Part shown: in pieces, positions 11,201-24,279 of the stretch | Numbering within the stretch: position 1 is the first letter of the stretch | Layout: each line of letters begins with the position of its first letter | Assembly (NCBI GenBank): GCA_028023455.1 | Contig: JAQFVV010012395.1 | Span: 8,980,498 to 9,044,497, forward strand | Length of the DNA: 64,000 nt | Direction: 5' to 3' | Origin: Epiperipatus broadwayi | Lineage: Eukaryota > Onychophora > Udeonychophora > Euonychophora > Peripatidae | Notes under the pieces: model-generated | Database searches by the model: none | What the model saw: the letters and a program-made list of their open reading frames with translations, nothing else | Told to the model about the DNA's origin: nothing | Position numbers and translations under genes: made by a program

Positions 11201-12022
11201 GCTACATAAGACCTATTCCTCCTTCTGACCTCAATATAAATAGATAATTTCATTTATTTTATTTTTGTATGCCTTGATTTACAAAATATTCCTTTTCACC
11301 ACCAAACCACACTAGCTAAGAAAATAAATTCTAAAACACTACCATTGGTTTCATAGCTATAAAATAACAACAGTTAAATTAAACATTACCCACAATTCCC
11401 CTTACATCACATGCTTCCTTAATATCAAAATAACTTTTAAATAAGTTAATTGCTTCAGAATCATAAATTTTTAATAATAAAGGTTCTTTAATGCTTTGTT
11501 TTATTTCATAAGTTATTCTGAAATAATAAAACTCTTTTTTTACTATATATTCAGTAATGGTCTTGTTTGTCAAAAAAACTTTTTCAATAGAAACCTATTT
11601 AATAATATCAGCCCTACTTTTATAATTTTTACACCATTGCATTTGTCATTTTTTTTTTGATAATAAACTGTAAAATATCCAATTGGATTTCAAACCATCT
11701 TTTTCAAGTATGTAAAAATTTTCTTTGCTGAATAAAAATTTATTATAAAGATCAGATTAATTATTTTCAAAGAATAAGCCCAAATTCACTTATAACATTC
11801 CGCATTTAGATGCATTTTAATGTCTCCAATGCAATTAATAAATTAGATAAATCTTCAACACTATTTTACAAGCTGCAAGACCTAAATGTTTTTTTTTTTA
11901 ATTTCTTTCTTGACCTACTTATTATATGGTTTAGTCATAAAAATGCAATATGTATAAGTATGTAAAAATGGCTTTACTGCTTGGGGATTCATAAGATGTT
12001 TTGAGTGCCCAGAATATATGTA
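11200..12022. other. Intergenic region, nothing recognised
   Basis: AT-rich DNA with homopolymer runs. A short minus-strand open frame at 11379-11573 has no recognisable domain and is unsupported. Confidence 0.5.
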
Positions 12023-12384
12023 ATATTCAAATCAATGTATTAAAATACAGTAAAATTCTCATAAATTATAGTTATTTTGTTAGAAGTACTTTCAACTATA
12101 CATCTTGTAATCTTTATCAACTATATAACATTGAATAATCAAAACAAGACTTCCTTTCACAATACTCATAGTTAAAATAACAAATCAAATGTTAAAATAA
12201 CAGAATTGTGGGAGAACTAAACTAAATTGAACTATGGGTATTGTGAAAGGAAGTCTTGTTTTGATTATTCAACATCATATAGTTGATAAAGACTACAAGA
12301 TATATAGTCAAAAGTACTTCCAACAAAATAATTATAATTTATGTGAATTTTACTGTATTTTACTATATATATTGATTTGAATTA
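12023..12384. mobile_element. Foldback element with about 150-bp inverted arms
   Basis: The left arm (about 12023-12174) and right arm (about 12234-12384) are inverted copies. Both contain the AATCAAAACAAGACTTCC block in opposite orientations and TTCAAATCAAT at the ends. The roughly 60-bp loop contains two AAATGTTAAAATAACA-like units. There is no coding capacity. A simple palindromic MITE or foldback is the likeliest identity, and the target duplication is unclear because the flanks are AT-rich. Confidence 0.75.
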
Positions 12385-12429
12385 TATATATATATTAAAC
12401 ATAGAACTTTCAAATTACACATATAATAA

Positions 12430-13700
12430 TGGAAACGACTTTCTTTGAAATGGCTATCAGTATCAAATCAGAAAATGCATCATTCAAGTCCACTAGAGGG
12501 AGCCTGGGACTCCAGTCTTCGCTGTTACAGGCTCCCTGTTTTATTCACCAAAGTCATAGTCCAATTTTGGATTCATAGAAGAAAAGTTTACCAAGATTTA
12601 AGTGAATACTTACTTGTTTTATTGTTTTTCATCTTTTACAAAAAAATTTACAACAGTTTTCACTCAAGAATAATTGAGAGTTTTTATTGGTCCAGTTATG
12701 CAAATGACTGCCATTAGAAATAGGCAAAAGCTATGTTAAATAACTCTAGGAATCATTAGAACAACATAAAACCTTGGAAAATAATTTTAAATCAAACAAA
12801 ATAATTCTAGAAAGAATAGAAACACTAGAAATCCAAATGTCTTGTTAGAATAAACAGAGAAATCATTTGGACATCAAAGCTCATAGAAAACGTGAAAAAT
12901 AAAATGTTAACAAAAACGGTTTTAAGAATTTCATCATTGCATCAGATATTAGAAATGTGAAACAAGTTTCTAGGACTGCAAACCAGTCAGGGAAGACAGA
13001 AAATAGCCTAAGGATTACTATAGATACAAAAATTAATCATAAAACTAAAGGAAAAAAAAGAAAAGAAATCCCAGTGTTAAATTGCTCATAGGAAAAAAAA
13101 TACGACAGCGTGTCAAACCGGAAGTTGCCGATTGCGGCTAAGCAGTGTAGATCGGAAAATTATTTTAAATTTTAATTCAATCTCAATTTTAAAATTGAAC
13201 ATTATAGATTATGCCCCAAGCTATCTCCCTGCATGAAAATCCGGTTTCTCCGATGATGATATCAGAAGTTATTAGCCCACTTCCGGTGGATTGTGGGCCT
13301 CAAAATTAAAAAAAAATTTTTTTTTTCAAATCAACACAGAATTACAACGAAGTGATTCATGAGCAAAAAAGTAATAATTCAAAGACAAAAATAGTACGAA
13401 TAATGTTTTAGCCTAAACAGAGACCTTGAAGCTGCAAATTATTCATCCTCTTTCAAGCAATAATTATTGACAACATTCCAAAATTTAACAACAAACTTTC
13501 AGATTATACAACTGAATCGATTACTAAGCAAAACCTAAAATTCAATAATAGGAAGCAGAACCCAATTAGTATCAAGAAATAAGGTGTGTACCGATGCAAG
13601 GGAAGAAATCACAGATGATGAAGAAATAAGCTCACAAGAGGAAAATTTTGAAGACTCTGAACAGGAAGGAGATGGAAATTCAGAAACAGTTTAAAGTATG
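12430..13700 (+). pseudogene. Possible decayed ORF, unrecognised (LINE ORF1-like?)
   Basis: Coding-like composition with broken frames. About 12770-12850 reads a charged helical stretch containing NNFKSNKIILERIETLEIQM, and 13590-13690 reads a strongly acidic stretch (DAREEITDDEEIS, then QEENFEDSEQEGDGNSET). The pieces suggest a coiled-coil or acidic protein such as a retroelement ORF1, but no diagnostic motif is visible and stops are frequent. The identity is inference only. Confidence 0.3.
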
Positions 13701-15548
13701 AATTCCATAGATGTGATTCATACAAAAATATAGCAACATGGATGAAGTTCTAAGGATCTGTGAATTAGAGAACTTGGCAATTCAAAGACTCTTATGAATC
13801 AATGGAGAAGACTAGGGTTATTGACTGTGGTATAATCTCAAGATTTCTTTAAACAAATGTATTTACATCATGTAGCGGGTAATCAGTCACCTGCATTTTT
13901 TTCCTTAATAAAAAAAATTTTATCATAGAGATCTGGCTTGAAATATCTAATCATTTTGCTAGAATCAAATTAATGGAAAGAAATGTAAAAGTTAAAGTAG
14001 GAAAAAATACATCAGGTGGGATTGGTTCAAAATATTTCTATTAGTAATTAGAAATGGTATAACAGACAAGAGAGTAATAAATATAAAAATGTAATATAGA
14101 ATGGGATATGCTTGAAGACTGCTGGTGTTTTTTTAATCAAAGTGTTCTAAATTCATTAAGGTTAATAATAATAAGAGTTTAGTCTGTCATAAATATTCAT
14201 AATGGTATACAAAAATTTATTTAAAATCATAAATTAACACTAAAATTATGGTATATGCAGCTATAATAGATGTATGAGATTATAAAATATGCGAATCATA
14301 ATAGCTAATTCCCATGTGATATCACTTTAATTACTAAATGTGAGAGATATTATGAATGCAACAATTTATGGCATTTTAACTGTTTTGGTTGAAAAACAGA
14401 AATAGATCTTTGCTGAAATTTAAAGAGTGATTAAAAATCAATTCAAAAATATGTTAAATATATGTAAAGCTTTTGAAAGTGAAAAGGAATAATAGAGTGA
14501 AAAATTCAATTTCCTGAAAAACATTAAAGAATTACGAATGATGCTATTAATACTTCAAATAAGTATTCTAAATTTCAAGCTTTCTAAAATCCAATCTAAA
14601 CATTTTAAAGCGTAAAAACAATAATTTTTTATGCATATGTATATAATACAATTTTTTTATCTTTGATTTGTATTATTTTAATTAAGTATAAATATTTTTA
14701 ATAATTCAGAGCATTATTTCGTTTGGGATTTGACATGAACAAAACTATTCCTTTGAATTACACACATATGGATACAAATAGATGTATGTTATTATATAAA
14801 TGTTTTCGGTTATATTTATTTATTTGCTTACAAAAAAATATGTGATTCTATTAGTTTGCATTTTACATAATATGTATTACTTAATTATGATTTAAAAACC
14901 CAAATAGTAAAACAGAGGATGTTCTGCCAAGGACGATTTGCGTATTTATAATATCCTATTAAATTATCGACTTAAAAATTAGCGTAATATATTTGATCAA
15001 AAATTTAATTACTTTATCTCTAATCATTAGCACTGGACAACCTTTCCATTTAGCAGGCCGATTTCAACATTTCACTTTTTAAAAAAGGGCCATGCTTTTT
15101 TAGGAATTAAAAATAAAGTAACATCATTATTATTAATGACTGTTCCACATTTAATTACAATTTTTTCAGATTCGCCTTGGACATATATTTTAAAATTTCT
15201 TCATATATTCGAGATAAGTAAATTTTACAAAAGCTAGAATGCAATCTTCTATAAATCCCATTCCAAAAATGGTTTCCGATTTTCTGATTTTTTTAAAAAA
15301 ATAACTTGCTCTCATAGAATTTTTTGACTTGAGTGTACTTTTTATAAAATATAACAGCTGTTTGAGTACTTTTTATAAAATATAACAGCTGTTTGATGAA
15401 GCTCCTTTTCAAGATCTCTATTTTAATATGTTTTTCTTCCTCAATAATTTTGTTATATGTGTGATAAATAGTGTCTCTTAATAATATGTTCCTTATTTAC
15501 TGAAATATTTTACAGACATATTATGCACATTAATTTACTATTTCTCTC
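13700..15548. other. Intergenic region with a small tandem duplication
   Basis: AT-rich with no supported gene. A tandem duplication of about 33 bp (ACTTTTTATAAAATATAACA, then GCTGTTTGA) lies at about 15335-15395. Confidence 0.55.
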
Positions 15549-15944
15549 TATATAAGTAAGTAGAAGTATTTGAACTCAGGATTTTTTAATCTATTCGTCC
15601 TCCACTCCATCTCAAGTAACTGATACACATGATTATATACATGTGAAAATGCTACATGATCCCCAAAATATGTATTTTATACAGAACCAGGACTCATCAA
15701 CTGGGTCCACTCCATCTCAAACAACCGATACACATGCAAAGAAAGATACATATAACTATGATGCACAGGAAAAAGATACATGATTTCCCAAATCACAACT
15801 TTAGCCCAACTGATGGATGCTGGTTCAGCATGAAATACGTGTACTGGGACTCGTGTATCTTTTTCACATGTGTGGGGTTAACTATATCGGTTGCATAAGA
15901 TGGAGGACGAATAGACTGAAAAATCATTAGTACAAATCCCTCTA

Positions 15945-15950
<6 letters not shown>
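15549..15950. mobile_element. MITE with about 60-bp terminal inverted repeats
   Basis: The ends are inverted copies: TATATAAGTA, then TCTATTCGTCCTCCA on the left (15549-15613), and the reverse complement on the right (about 15888-15950). Internally, CCACTCCATCTCAA followed by CGATACACATG or TGATACACATG is repeated, so the middle is itself partly duplicated and partly inverted (AAAGATACA motifs). The right end abuts an (AT)n tract (15950-15990). There is no transposase. The superfamily is not settled, though TA-rich termini would allow a TA-targeting class. Confidence 0.65.
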
Positions 15951-15994
<44 letters not shown>

Positions 15995-17819
15995 GTTTTC
16001 AGTATATGAAAGTTGCACACTATCTAGGAATTACTTATTTCTATCTATGTAAAAAAAATGCATTGGCCCCATTTCTTTTTTAATGTGCATTTTTCTTTGT
16101 CACTTTTCTATGTCTTATTCTATGTAGCCATTCAAATAAAAAATAATGCACAATAATAATAAAATGAAGTAAAATTCTTGTATTATTTTTACTAGTTACA
16201 CATTCTTCTGCGAAAATCACTATGCAAACAAAATGTTCTCAGCAGTTGTAGATTAAAATCAAAATTCATAATCAAATACACCACACAATATAGATAATTT
16301 GTTAAAATATTGCATCTGTAGAATGAAGTAAAATTATTATAAAGGTTGGAGAGAAAAAAGATGCTGCTGAGAAATAAATATTTTATTTTACTTAACACTT
16401 AATTCAATATTTGCACATATATTTGCCTTGCACTGCGTGCCTGTTTAAATAGAAGTGTTATACAGATCCATTCTATATACAGTTGTGAAAATGTCTGGCA
16501 GCTCGATATGGCCTATGGATCTGAGGTTTCTTCCCTCGGTAGTAAAACAATATCTTTTGTTGTAGAACACTGAAAACTTTACAGTCATACTTTGTTCATC
16601 ACTTTCTTATCTCACATGGAAACAACAGAAATAAAAAATATAAATGCATTATGAATGAAAAATAGCCTTTCTCTAGCTTTCAGTGTCCTTGATATTATAT
16701 AATCGAAAATTAATATGTTTAGTGTTCAAAGTTAGGAGTAATCTAAGAATGTTTCTGAACATAAGCACAGTACACTAATTTGTTTTGTACACATTAGTGC
16801 ATTTTTCTTTTTGACTTTTTCCACACTTTTTATTTTCTACTTCTTAGTTTCATATAAATTCCAGAAATTAAAAATAAAATAAAATGTAGGTATAATTTGA
16901 TATATTACTGGAAAGAGAACTGAATACCATATAAAATTAAAAATTTAAATTTTTCAAGTTTTTCTTTTTTTGCTAAAATTATTTCTAAACTCTAAAAAAG
17001 TGTTGTTAGCAATATTTAATAAATTTCAATTAGATAAGATATTTGAAAATGGTATAAAATTGAGTTCTTATAAACAGACAAGAAAAAAAAAAACAGAAGA
17101 AATTAATAAAGCATATAAAATGAATATCTTTTCTGTTATATTTCTGTATTAATAATTGAATAATCAACTGTGGGGAACAATTGTTAGCTATCAAATTTAA
17201 GATCTAGGAAAAAAATTGTGAATGTATGTTTATTATTTGATTTTTGTAAAAACAAAAACAAAAAAAACAACAAGAAATTTTGATTCATTTACAGTTATAA
17301 AAGTTAATTACCTATTGCTCTAAATGAATTAGTACAGCGATCGATTGTCAGACAGTAGAACACAATGTCAGATTGATTCCAGATCTGGTTATTCTAGGTA
17401 TACTCTGAACAACAAAATGATTCTATTAATTAATTAATTATTATCCATTAAAGTTTAGCTTCTAATATAGTATTTAATTTTAAAGATTATTAACAATCAA
17501 CAAATGCTTAAAAGACAAATCAAAACAAATTTGTTTAATTGTAAGCATGGAAAACAAAAGTAGTATTTTAATGATATTTATATTAGCAATAAAAATGTTA
17601 TGTTGTCGATTACAGAGTATCTGTTTTGATTATAAAAAAACAACTATCATAAAATAATTGTTCAATATCCGTTTTTGATACAATATATAAAGCCATATTT
17701 AGTATCTCTGGTAAATAGTATCCGCATAGTTTTTTGCTATTAGAATTGGAGTCATCTTTTTTCCCAATGTCTGATTATTTTTAATTCTTATCATATACAT
17801 TAAGTCACTACATTCACAT
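15951..17819. other. Intergenic AT-rich region
   Basis: Starts with a pure (AT)n tract. Short open frames (16192-16398 minus, 16970-17152 plus) show only low-complexity composition. No gene, RNA or element was recognised. Confidence 0.6.
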
Positions 17820-18440
17820 TTAGTTTTCATGAAGATTTGTGATGATGGTATTTTAGTTGTATTTATATACTAGATTGTTTCCATCATTTAATATGAGTAT
17901 TGAATGTTTTAAGAAAAAAATAACTTTTAATACTCCAAATACATACAGCTGTTAGTAATAGCACACAGGTTAGTATATGCACAATGTTTTGAGAGATATT
18001 ATTCTCCTCTCTTCTTCAGAGGTGTGTTGACCAGACCAGTGTCAGTACTAGCATGGGCATAGAATCTGAACCTTAGATTATTGAATATTGAATTTTACGA
18101 TAATGTTTAAACCAACTGAGCCAATAGATTCTTGAATATTGAATTTTAAGGTTAACATTCTATGTTCTAACCAACTGAGCTAGATGACTCAGTTGGTTAG
18201 AATTATTTTAAAATTCAATGTTCAATATTCTAAGTAGGTTCACTTACTATCTCAGTACATGTCAGTACTGTTACTGATCAGGCCAACAACACCAGAAGAA
18301 GAGAGGAAAATAATAATCGCTTGAAACATTTTTAATATACTAGTTTAATTGAAAGTAATCGGAACATTTAAATAAATCTAATTTGTTCTAAAGACATTAA
18401 ATACTTATATTAGACGATGGAAATAGTCCAATATATAAAT
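17820..18440. mobile_element. Palindromic element with opposed tRNA-like (SINE) heads
   Basis: The outer arms are inverted: AGTTGTATTTATATA, then TTTCCATCATTTAATAT on the left (about 17850-17900), and the same inverted at about 18370-18440. Inside them the arms also match (CCTCTCTTCTTC with CAGTACTG at 18007-18060 and inverted at 18255-18308). At the centre are perfect pol III A-box motifs TAGCTCAGTTGG (minus, about 18171-18182) and GACTCAGTTGG (plus, from 18186), another minus A-box near 18111-18122, and a B-box-like GGTTCAGATTC (minus, 18062-18072) spaced as in a tRNA gene. It looks like two SINEs inserted head to head or one element with a tRNA-derived core. Parts of the outer arms recur in the insertion at 24280-24965. 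Confidence 0.65.
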
Positions 18441-18659
18441 ACAACTTTATTCACATTTCTTAAAATATTGTTCTTTTTCATCCTGAATTCACCGTGTCTC
18501 CAAAACTGCTACAACAATTGTAATTTTTCATTCTACAAAAATCTTCTTCAATTGTTTCATCTATTTGTATATCTTAATACATTACATATTTATGAAAGTA
18601 TTCCTTCGTTTAAATATTTTTATAGCAATTTCCGGGCATTTTACTAAGAAAAAACTGTA

Positions 18660-19260
18660 TTATAGCAGTGGATAAAATTCTGGACATCAAGGGGTTTTTT
18701 TTTTTTTGGAATTTTTCAATTAATAAGTTTATTATTTTTTTCTTATTTTTTTTTTTGTTACATAAGGGGCAGGACAAACATCACACCCACCACCCCCCCC
18801 CCATTTTATTTTTTTATATTTTCACACAACTTTTTAAAAAAGAGGAAGAAATTCTTTTTTTTTTTTTTTTTTTATATTATTTTTTGTCTTTTTTTGTATG
18901 CCCTATATACTTTATATGATTTTTGGGCCCTATATATCCATATTGTTGTGTTGTTTGTGTTGTTATTTGTCTGATTTTTTTGGGGGGGTATTGATATTAT
19001 TCTCTATCTTTCCTTTTTGTTGAGTTGGATTGGTTGGTTTTTTTTTTGTGTGGGGGGGGGGGGGGGTGCCAAACAAATTATTTTATTTTTCTTTTTTTTA
19101 TACCTTGTGGGGGGGGGGGGGGTTGTTTCATTCTTTTTTCCGGACCAACCCCACAAAAGGAGGAGATAAAATAAAAAAAGTGTTTTTTTTATTCATCTTA
19201 AAAATTTTTTTTTAAAAAAAAAAAAATTAATATAAAAAAAAAAATAAAAAAAATTGACTT
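18660..19260. other. Homopolymer-rich, low-quality-looking sequence
   Basis: Long runs of T, G, C and A (for example C12 near 18792, G15-16 near 19053, G14 near 19109, and A-rich tracts at 19210-19250) are concentrated here and not elsewhere in the window. Open frames across it encode only Phe/Gly/Lys runs. It may be a genuine low-complexity tract or unpolished long-read consensus. Confidence 0.6.
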
Positions 19261-21589
19261 ACATTCATCATATTCCATCTTTTCCCATATTATCTTATAT
19301 TTTAATCCATCCTTAATTATGAATTTATCTTTTTTTTAATATCAACTTTTAACATTGCATTTTTACCACTTGTAAAAGTATATGTAAATCAAATAAAATG
19401 TCCATTACAGATTAATTATTGTTTTATTGTTATATGTATACTGTACCTGCAGAAACAAATGGCGGTTAAATAAAATAATAAAAAAATATAAAAATATTAC
19501 CTAATTTTATTAACTTTTTAAAAAATTCTTTTAAATTGTATCAATGAATAAATTTTAAAGGCTCACCAATATTTTATTTAATTCTTTTAATTAAACAAAT
19601 ATTCTAGAATAATATTAAATATTACGAACTAAAAAAATATTTCCGTTAACAAAAATAAAATTACTTTAAATTCTTCTTTAAATAGTAGTAAACCAATTAC
19701 CTATTTTTAAATTAATCAATTTAGTTTCTAAACTCAATTTTAATACTGATATTATTTAAATAAATGGACTGATTATTATTATTAATTATTTTAAATATTA
19801 TTTTATTTTAATTATGAAAACTACCATTAATATTAATATTAGATTCAATTAGTATTAAAGTTAACTGAGACACTAATCTTGTTATTCCAAATTTCATTAG
19901 GACAATCTACACCTTTCTAATATTATTAGCTACAGTTTAGATTTAAATTATTAAAAATCTACTTTAATTATAAGTTTAAATATTTTAGCAAAACAACAAG
20001 TAAAGCTTGCCTATGCTTATATAATTTTAATTATCACCCATATTTTACAAAGGTGGTTGGATTATATATATATATTAATTAAATATCCACAATGATGAAA
20101 GACCAGCTTTTTTGGCAAAGCCAATGGTTACAGTATATACTCACAGTATACCCAATATGTTACAAGACTCCTTCTTTATGAAAACTATTCTAATCTGTCA
20201 TCTGAAAGTTGGTTGCTTGTGTTTACAAAATTGATTGTAGAATGAAAAGCAAAAAAAAAAATTCCTGTCAACTGCAGATAAAATTGAAAAATTTTTGAAA
20301 TTAATTTAAAGCTACTAATAGCTAATACTCATCTTAAAAATAAGTTTTTAGCTCAAAATTTTTAATAGTTAAGCATTTCAAAATATAAATACTTTGAGTA
20401 AAGTGATAAATGTAGAATAATATAAACAAAAAAATAAACATAATCAAATAACGTATGGTTCAGAAGATCGTAAAAGGTTTGAATACAAAGTACTGGAAAT
20501 TATAAAACTTGAAATTTTGGCGTTTGTATTCCAAAGTCGGAACTAACAAAAAAAAGGATTGAAATTACATCATTTAAAAAAATTACAAAACTGAAATGGA
20601 AAAAGGCTTAACATATTAATAGAAAAAGATCCTAAAACATCGATAACTGCACTCTTAAACTGAATCCAAAGAGATTGTATAAGATTTGGAAAAAAAAATC
20701 ACATTAAATGCTAGGTTTATAAAATTAGACTTTATTTACATTTGAAATAAATTTAAGTCTTAATTATGTTGCTTATCTGAAATCTCGGTTCTTCAGTCAC
20801 TCTATCTCTGTACAAAGCAAAAATGATAAAGAGAGTAACTCTAAATATTGTAAATCTTCACACTTATGTCAAAATTATGGATATTAGTGACACTACTTAG
20901 GCAAAGAAATTTGACAAAAATGTTTTTTATTGTGTTTATACTATAATATAGAAAAAAATAATACTCCTACTCACTTAAAAATCTCACTACTCCGTAAATA
21001 AATATAAAGATATTAATATTGCTATTTAGAAAATAAAATTGATATGAACATTTAAATATAATAGTTTGTCACGTTATGTTTGGCAAACTTTGCAAGTTTA
21101 ATTGCCAGTATTATAATTTAGAAAAAGTACTCTGACTTCCCTTTTGAACCCAGATACATGCAGCTTATTGGTGCCTTGCCTCATAATGCAGTGAAGACAG
21201 TATATAAACAGTTTTGGCTCTGAACTTGAACTTGCTTGGTCTACTATTGGTTATGTCAGTTGATTAGCTGAGTATTAATGCAGATCTGAAAAACTTTATC
21301 CAATTTGACACTACAAATTGGTTTTATTTAAAATAATAAATTTGATATATATGAGTTACTTACACAACTAAGAATAATGATATTTAAATGCAATACATTT
21401 GTTTGGTTTTTTTTCGATTTCAAACCTTAATTCTTCTTTATGCGTAATTTTTTTCTATTATTATTTTCATAGTACATGCAAAGTGGTAAAAATTATTAAT
21501 TAGATAGCTATTTTAAGCGGAATAAATTATATGTTAATTAGATAGCAATAATTATTAATTTAAGTAATATTATCTATAAATATATATAA
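19261..21589. other. Intergenic AT-rich region
   Basis: No ORF, RNA gene or repeat could be supported. The block at 21120-21300 is somewhat less AT-rich and has no recognisable coding. Confidence 0.6.
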
Positions 21590-23212
21590 AATAGAAATTC
21601 ATATAACTCTACAATACTAGCCAAAATAACAAATTTTTTCTACAATTCTTACACAACCATGGTTTTATCTAGTAACAAATAGACCATCTCAAATGAAATT
21701 CAGCTAAACATACAACATATAATATAAAACAAAATAGTCTTACCATCATTCACTTCAGCAATCAACTTTCTTTCTCATCAAAGGAAGTTTTCATGAGATT
21801 GATGGCACCAAATTAAAAAAATTTTATCATCAAAGTTTCTTCTATTCTTGTTTTTAATTCTCTGTTTCATAAAATATAACCTCTGCATTGTCAAATAATA
21901 TTTTATGAATGTATAAAGCTGTGTTTTGATATCTATTTTTAACTCTATTCTTATGAATTTTAACTCTTTCATTAAGACTTAATTTACCTTGGCCTGTATA
22001 AATTTTATGACAACTACAATGTATCTTATATAAACTACCCCAGGAATATATTTGCAATCAATTGACTGTTTTGAATTATTTTTCTTTCAGGCTACTCTCA
22101 TACCACCCAATAAAAATATTCTTACAAATCAATTTACTAATTGATGCTTTATAGGGTAAAGAAATAGACTATTTATTCACACTATCAATTAAATATTTAT
22201 TATTAACCAATTTATAGATATTTTTACTAAATATAATATTCCTAATAAATTCATGATTATATCCTATCTCAATATAGTCAGAAGCAAATTCACTCCTCTG
22301 AATATAACTATTATTTTCAAATTTTTAAGGCTTTTATTCCTATACTAAAACTTTAATAAAGTTTTTTATGAGAAAAAGGTTGATAACTGTCATAAAAAAC
22401 TTTCTTTATTGAATATTTGTTATAGGAATAGAAGACTCAATAATTTTATAAATAAGTTATAGTCAGAAGAGTCAATTTTCTTCTGACTATATTGAGTTAG
22501 GATATATTCATGAATTTATTAGGGAAATTATATTTAATAAAAATAGTCAGTTAATAATAAAGATTTAATTGATAGTAACAATAAAGAATTTATTCCTTAA
22601 CTTTATAAGACATCAATTAGTAAACTGATTTATAAGAATAATTTTTATTGTGTGGTATAAAAGTGGTCTTTAAAAAAAGCTTGAATTTAAATTCTTTACT
22701 AAATAGTTCAAAATAGTCAATTAATTGCAAATCTATTATTGGGTTAGTTTATATGATATCTTATGCTTGTCATAAAATTTATATAGGTTGGAGTAAAATA
22801 AGACTTAATAAAAAAGTTAAAGTATATAAGAGTAGAGTTAAAAATAGATAGCAAAACTCAGTTTTTATTCATGAACTGAGTACATGTCATAAAATATTAT
22901 TTGACAATGTAGAGGTTATCTTTTATGAAAAAAAGTAAATTAAAAAGTAAAAGAAATTTTGATGATAATTTTTTTTGTATCTAAGCTTATCAATCTCATG
23001 AAGACATCTTTTGACATGAAAGGAAGTTGATTGCTGAAGTGAATGATGGGAAGAATATTTTGTTTTGTATATATATATGTTGTATTGTATATTTAGTTGA
23101 ATTTTACTTGAGAAGGTCTATTTGTTAATAGATGAAACCATTGTTGTGTAAGAATTTTAATAAAAATTTTATTGTTTTGACTAGTATTGTAATGCAATAT
23201 GAATTTCTATTT
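21590..23212. mobile_element. Inverted pair of Penelope-like 3' ends
   Basis: The left arm (about 21590-22371) and right arm (about 22391-23212) are inverted copies around a 19-bp loop. The centre is GTTTTTTATGA opposite CATAAAAAAC. Each arm carries the remains of a GIY-YIG domain reading outward: minus strand about 22057-21854 (YKIHCSCHKIYTGQG, then LNERVKIHKNRVKN, FYETEN) and plus strand about 22730-22940 (recognisable but with stops and shifts: VKVYKSRVKNR, FYEKK). The domain resembles that at 63196-63567 more than the one at 2864. Paired inverted copies are a known insertion outcome for Penelope-like elements. Both copies lack the reverse transcriptase and are inactive. The right arm has more stops, so the arms have diverged. 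Confidence 0.75.
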
Positions 23213-24279
23213 TATTTTTAATAGCTAGTATAGTGTTAGGCAGTATTTTATATATACTTACATATATAACATTTTCCATATACATAATATGTAACACAGC
23301 GGTGGCGAACCTATGGCACGTGTGTTACATGTGGCACGTATGAAAATTTTTCTGGCACGTTATCGATTTTCAAATTGTATGCTCATTTTACAACGAAAAA
23401 TGCAAGATTTCAAAAAATTAAGGCGCCATCTAGCCATAGTATACTAAATTTGAACAAACGGCTGAACAAAAATTTCAAATAGTAACGATGTAATTGTGAT
23501 ATGATAGGAACTTTATATTCAAAGGGGGAGAAATGAGCAGACAAAGAACACATTCGCATAAGTAAGACCAAGATTCACGGGCAAGTACATAAATTATGAT
23601 ATGTGACAGAATTTTTTTTTTAATTGGTATTTTGTCCGTAATTTAACAAGTTGCTCCAATTTGTTGTTTAATTCGCGTGCATCGGATTATTCTTTCATAA
23701 GTTTTATATTTATAATAGTCTCTCAGCTGCGATACGACACGAGTTGGGACGGGTCGATACAGACAGAGTGCGTGCAGTGCAGAGTATTCAGTTGAGTTGA
23801 AATTTGGTTGTGACAAGAATAATAATATTGTGCATGTGTACTGCGTAATACTATTGCTTTGTAGCTGAATTTTAAAGGTAATTAATTTAAATATACATTA
23901 AAGTGAAGATTTTTGAAATATTTAAAGAAATATTATCGTTATCAATTTTCGTAAATTTCTTCTGGTTTTACCCAACATGGCTAGTGAAAATAAAAAAAAC
24001 AAAAACTACTATTAAAAACAAGCAGCAGAGAATTCCAAAGTTGGTGGATTTGTCAAGAGTACGGTATGATTAATAAAGGAAATAAAGCGGTGTGCGTTTT
24101 ATGTTCCGGGTCAGTTATATGCCGGACATTCTCAGTAAAACGGCATTATGAGACAAATCATACGCTGCTCCTTGAGACACGCAAGGAAGAACAAAAGGAA
24201 TTTATTGTTCAGGCAGTTAAAAACAAGAATATGCAGTCAGCATCCCTAATAAAATTTATCAGCAGTTTTTCAAATACAT

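Noticed and set aside
13100-13300. Possible MITE with ACCGGAAGT inverted ends
   Set aside because: Only about nine bases match in inverted orientation and no target duplication was found.
18668-19215. Phe-rich and Gly-rich open frames
   Set aside because: They arise from T and G homopolymers in a low-quality-looking tract.
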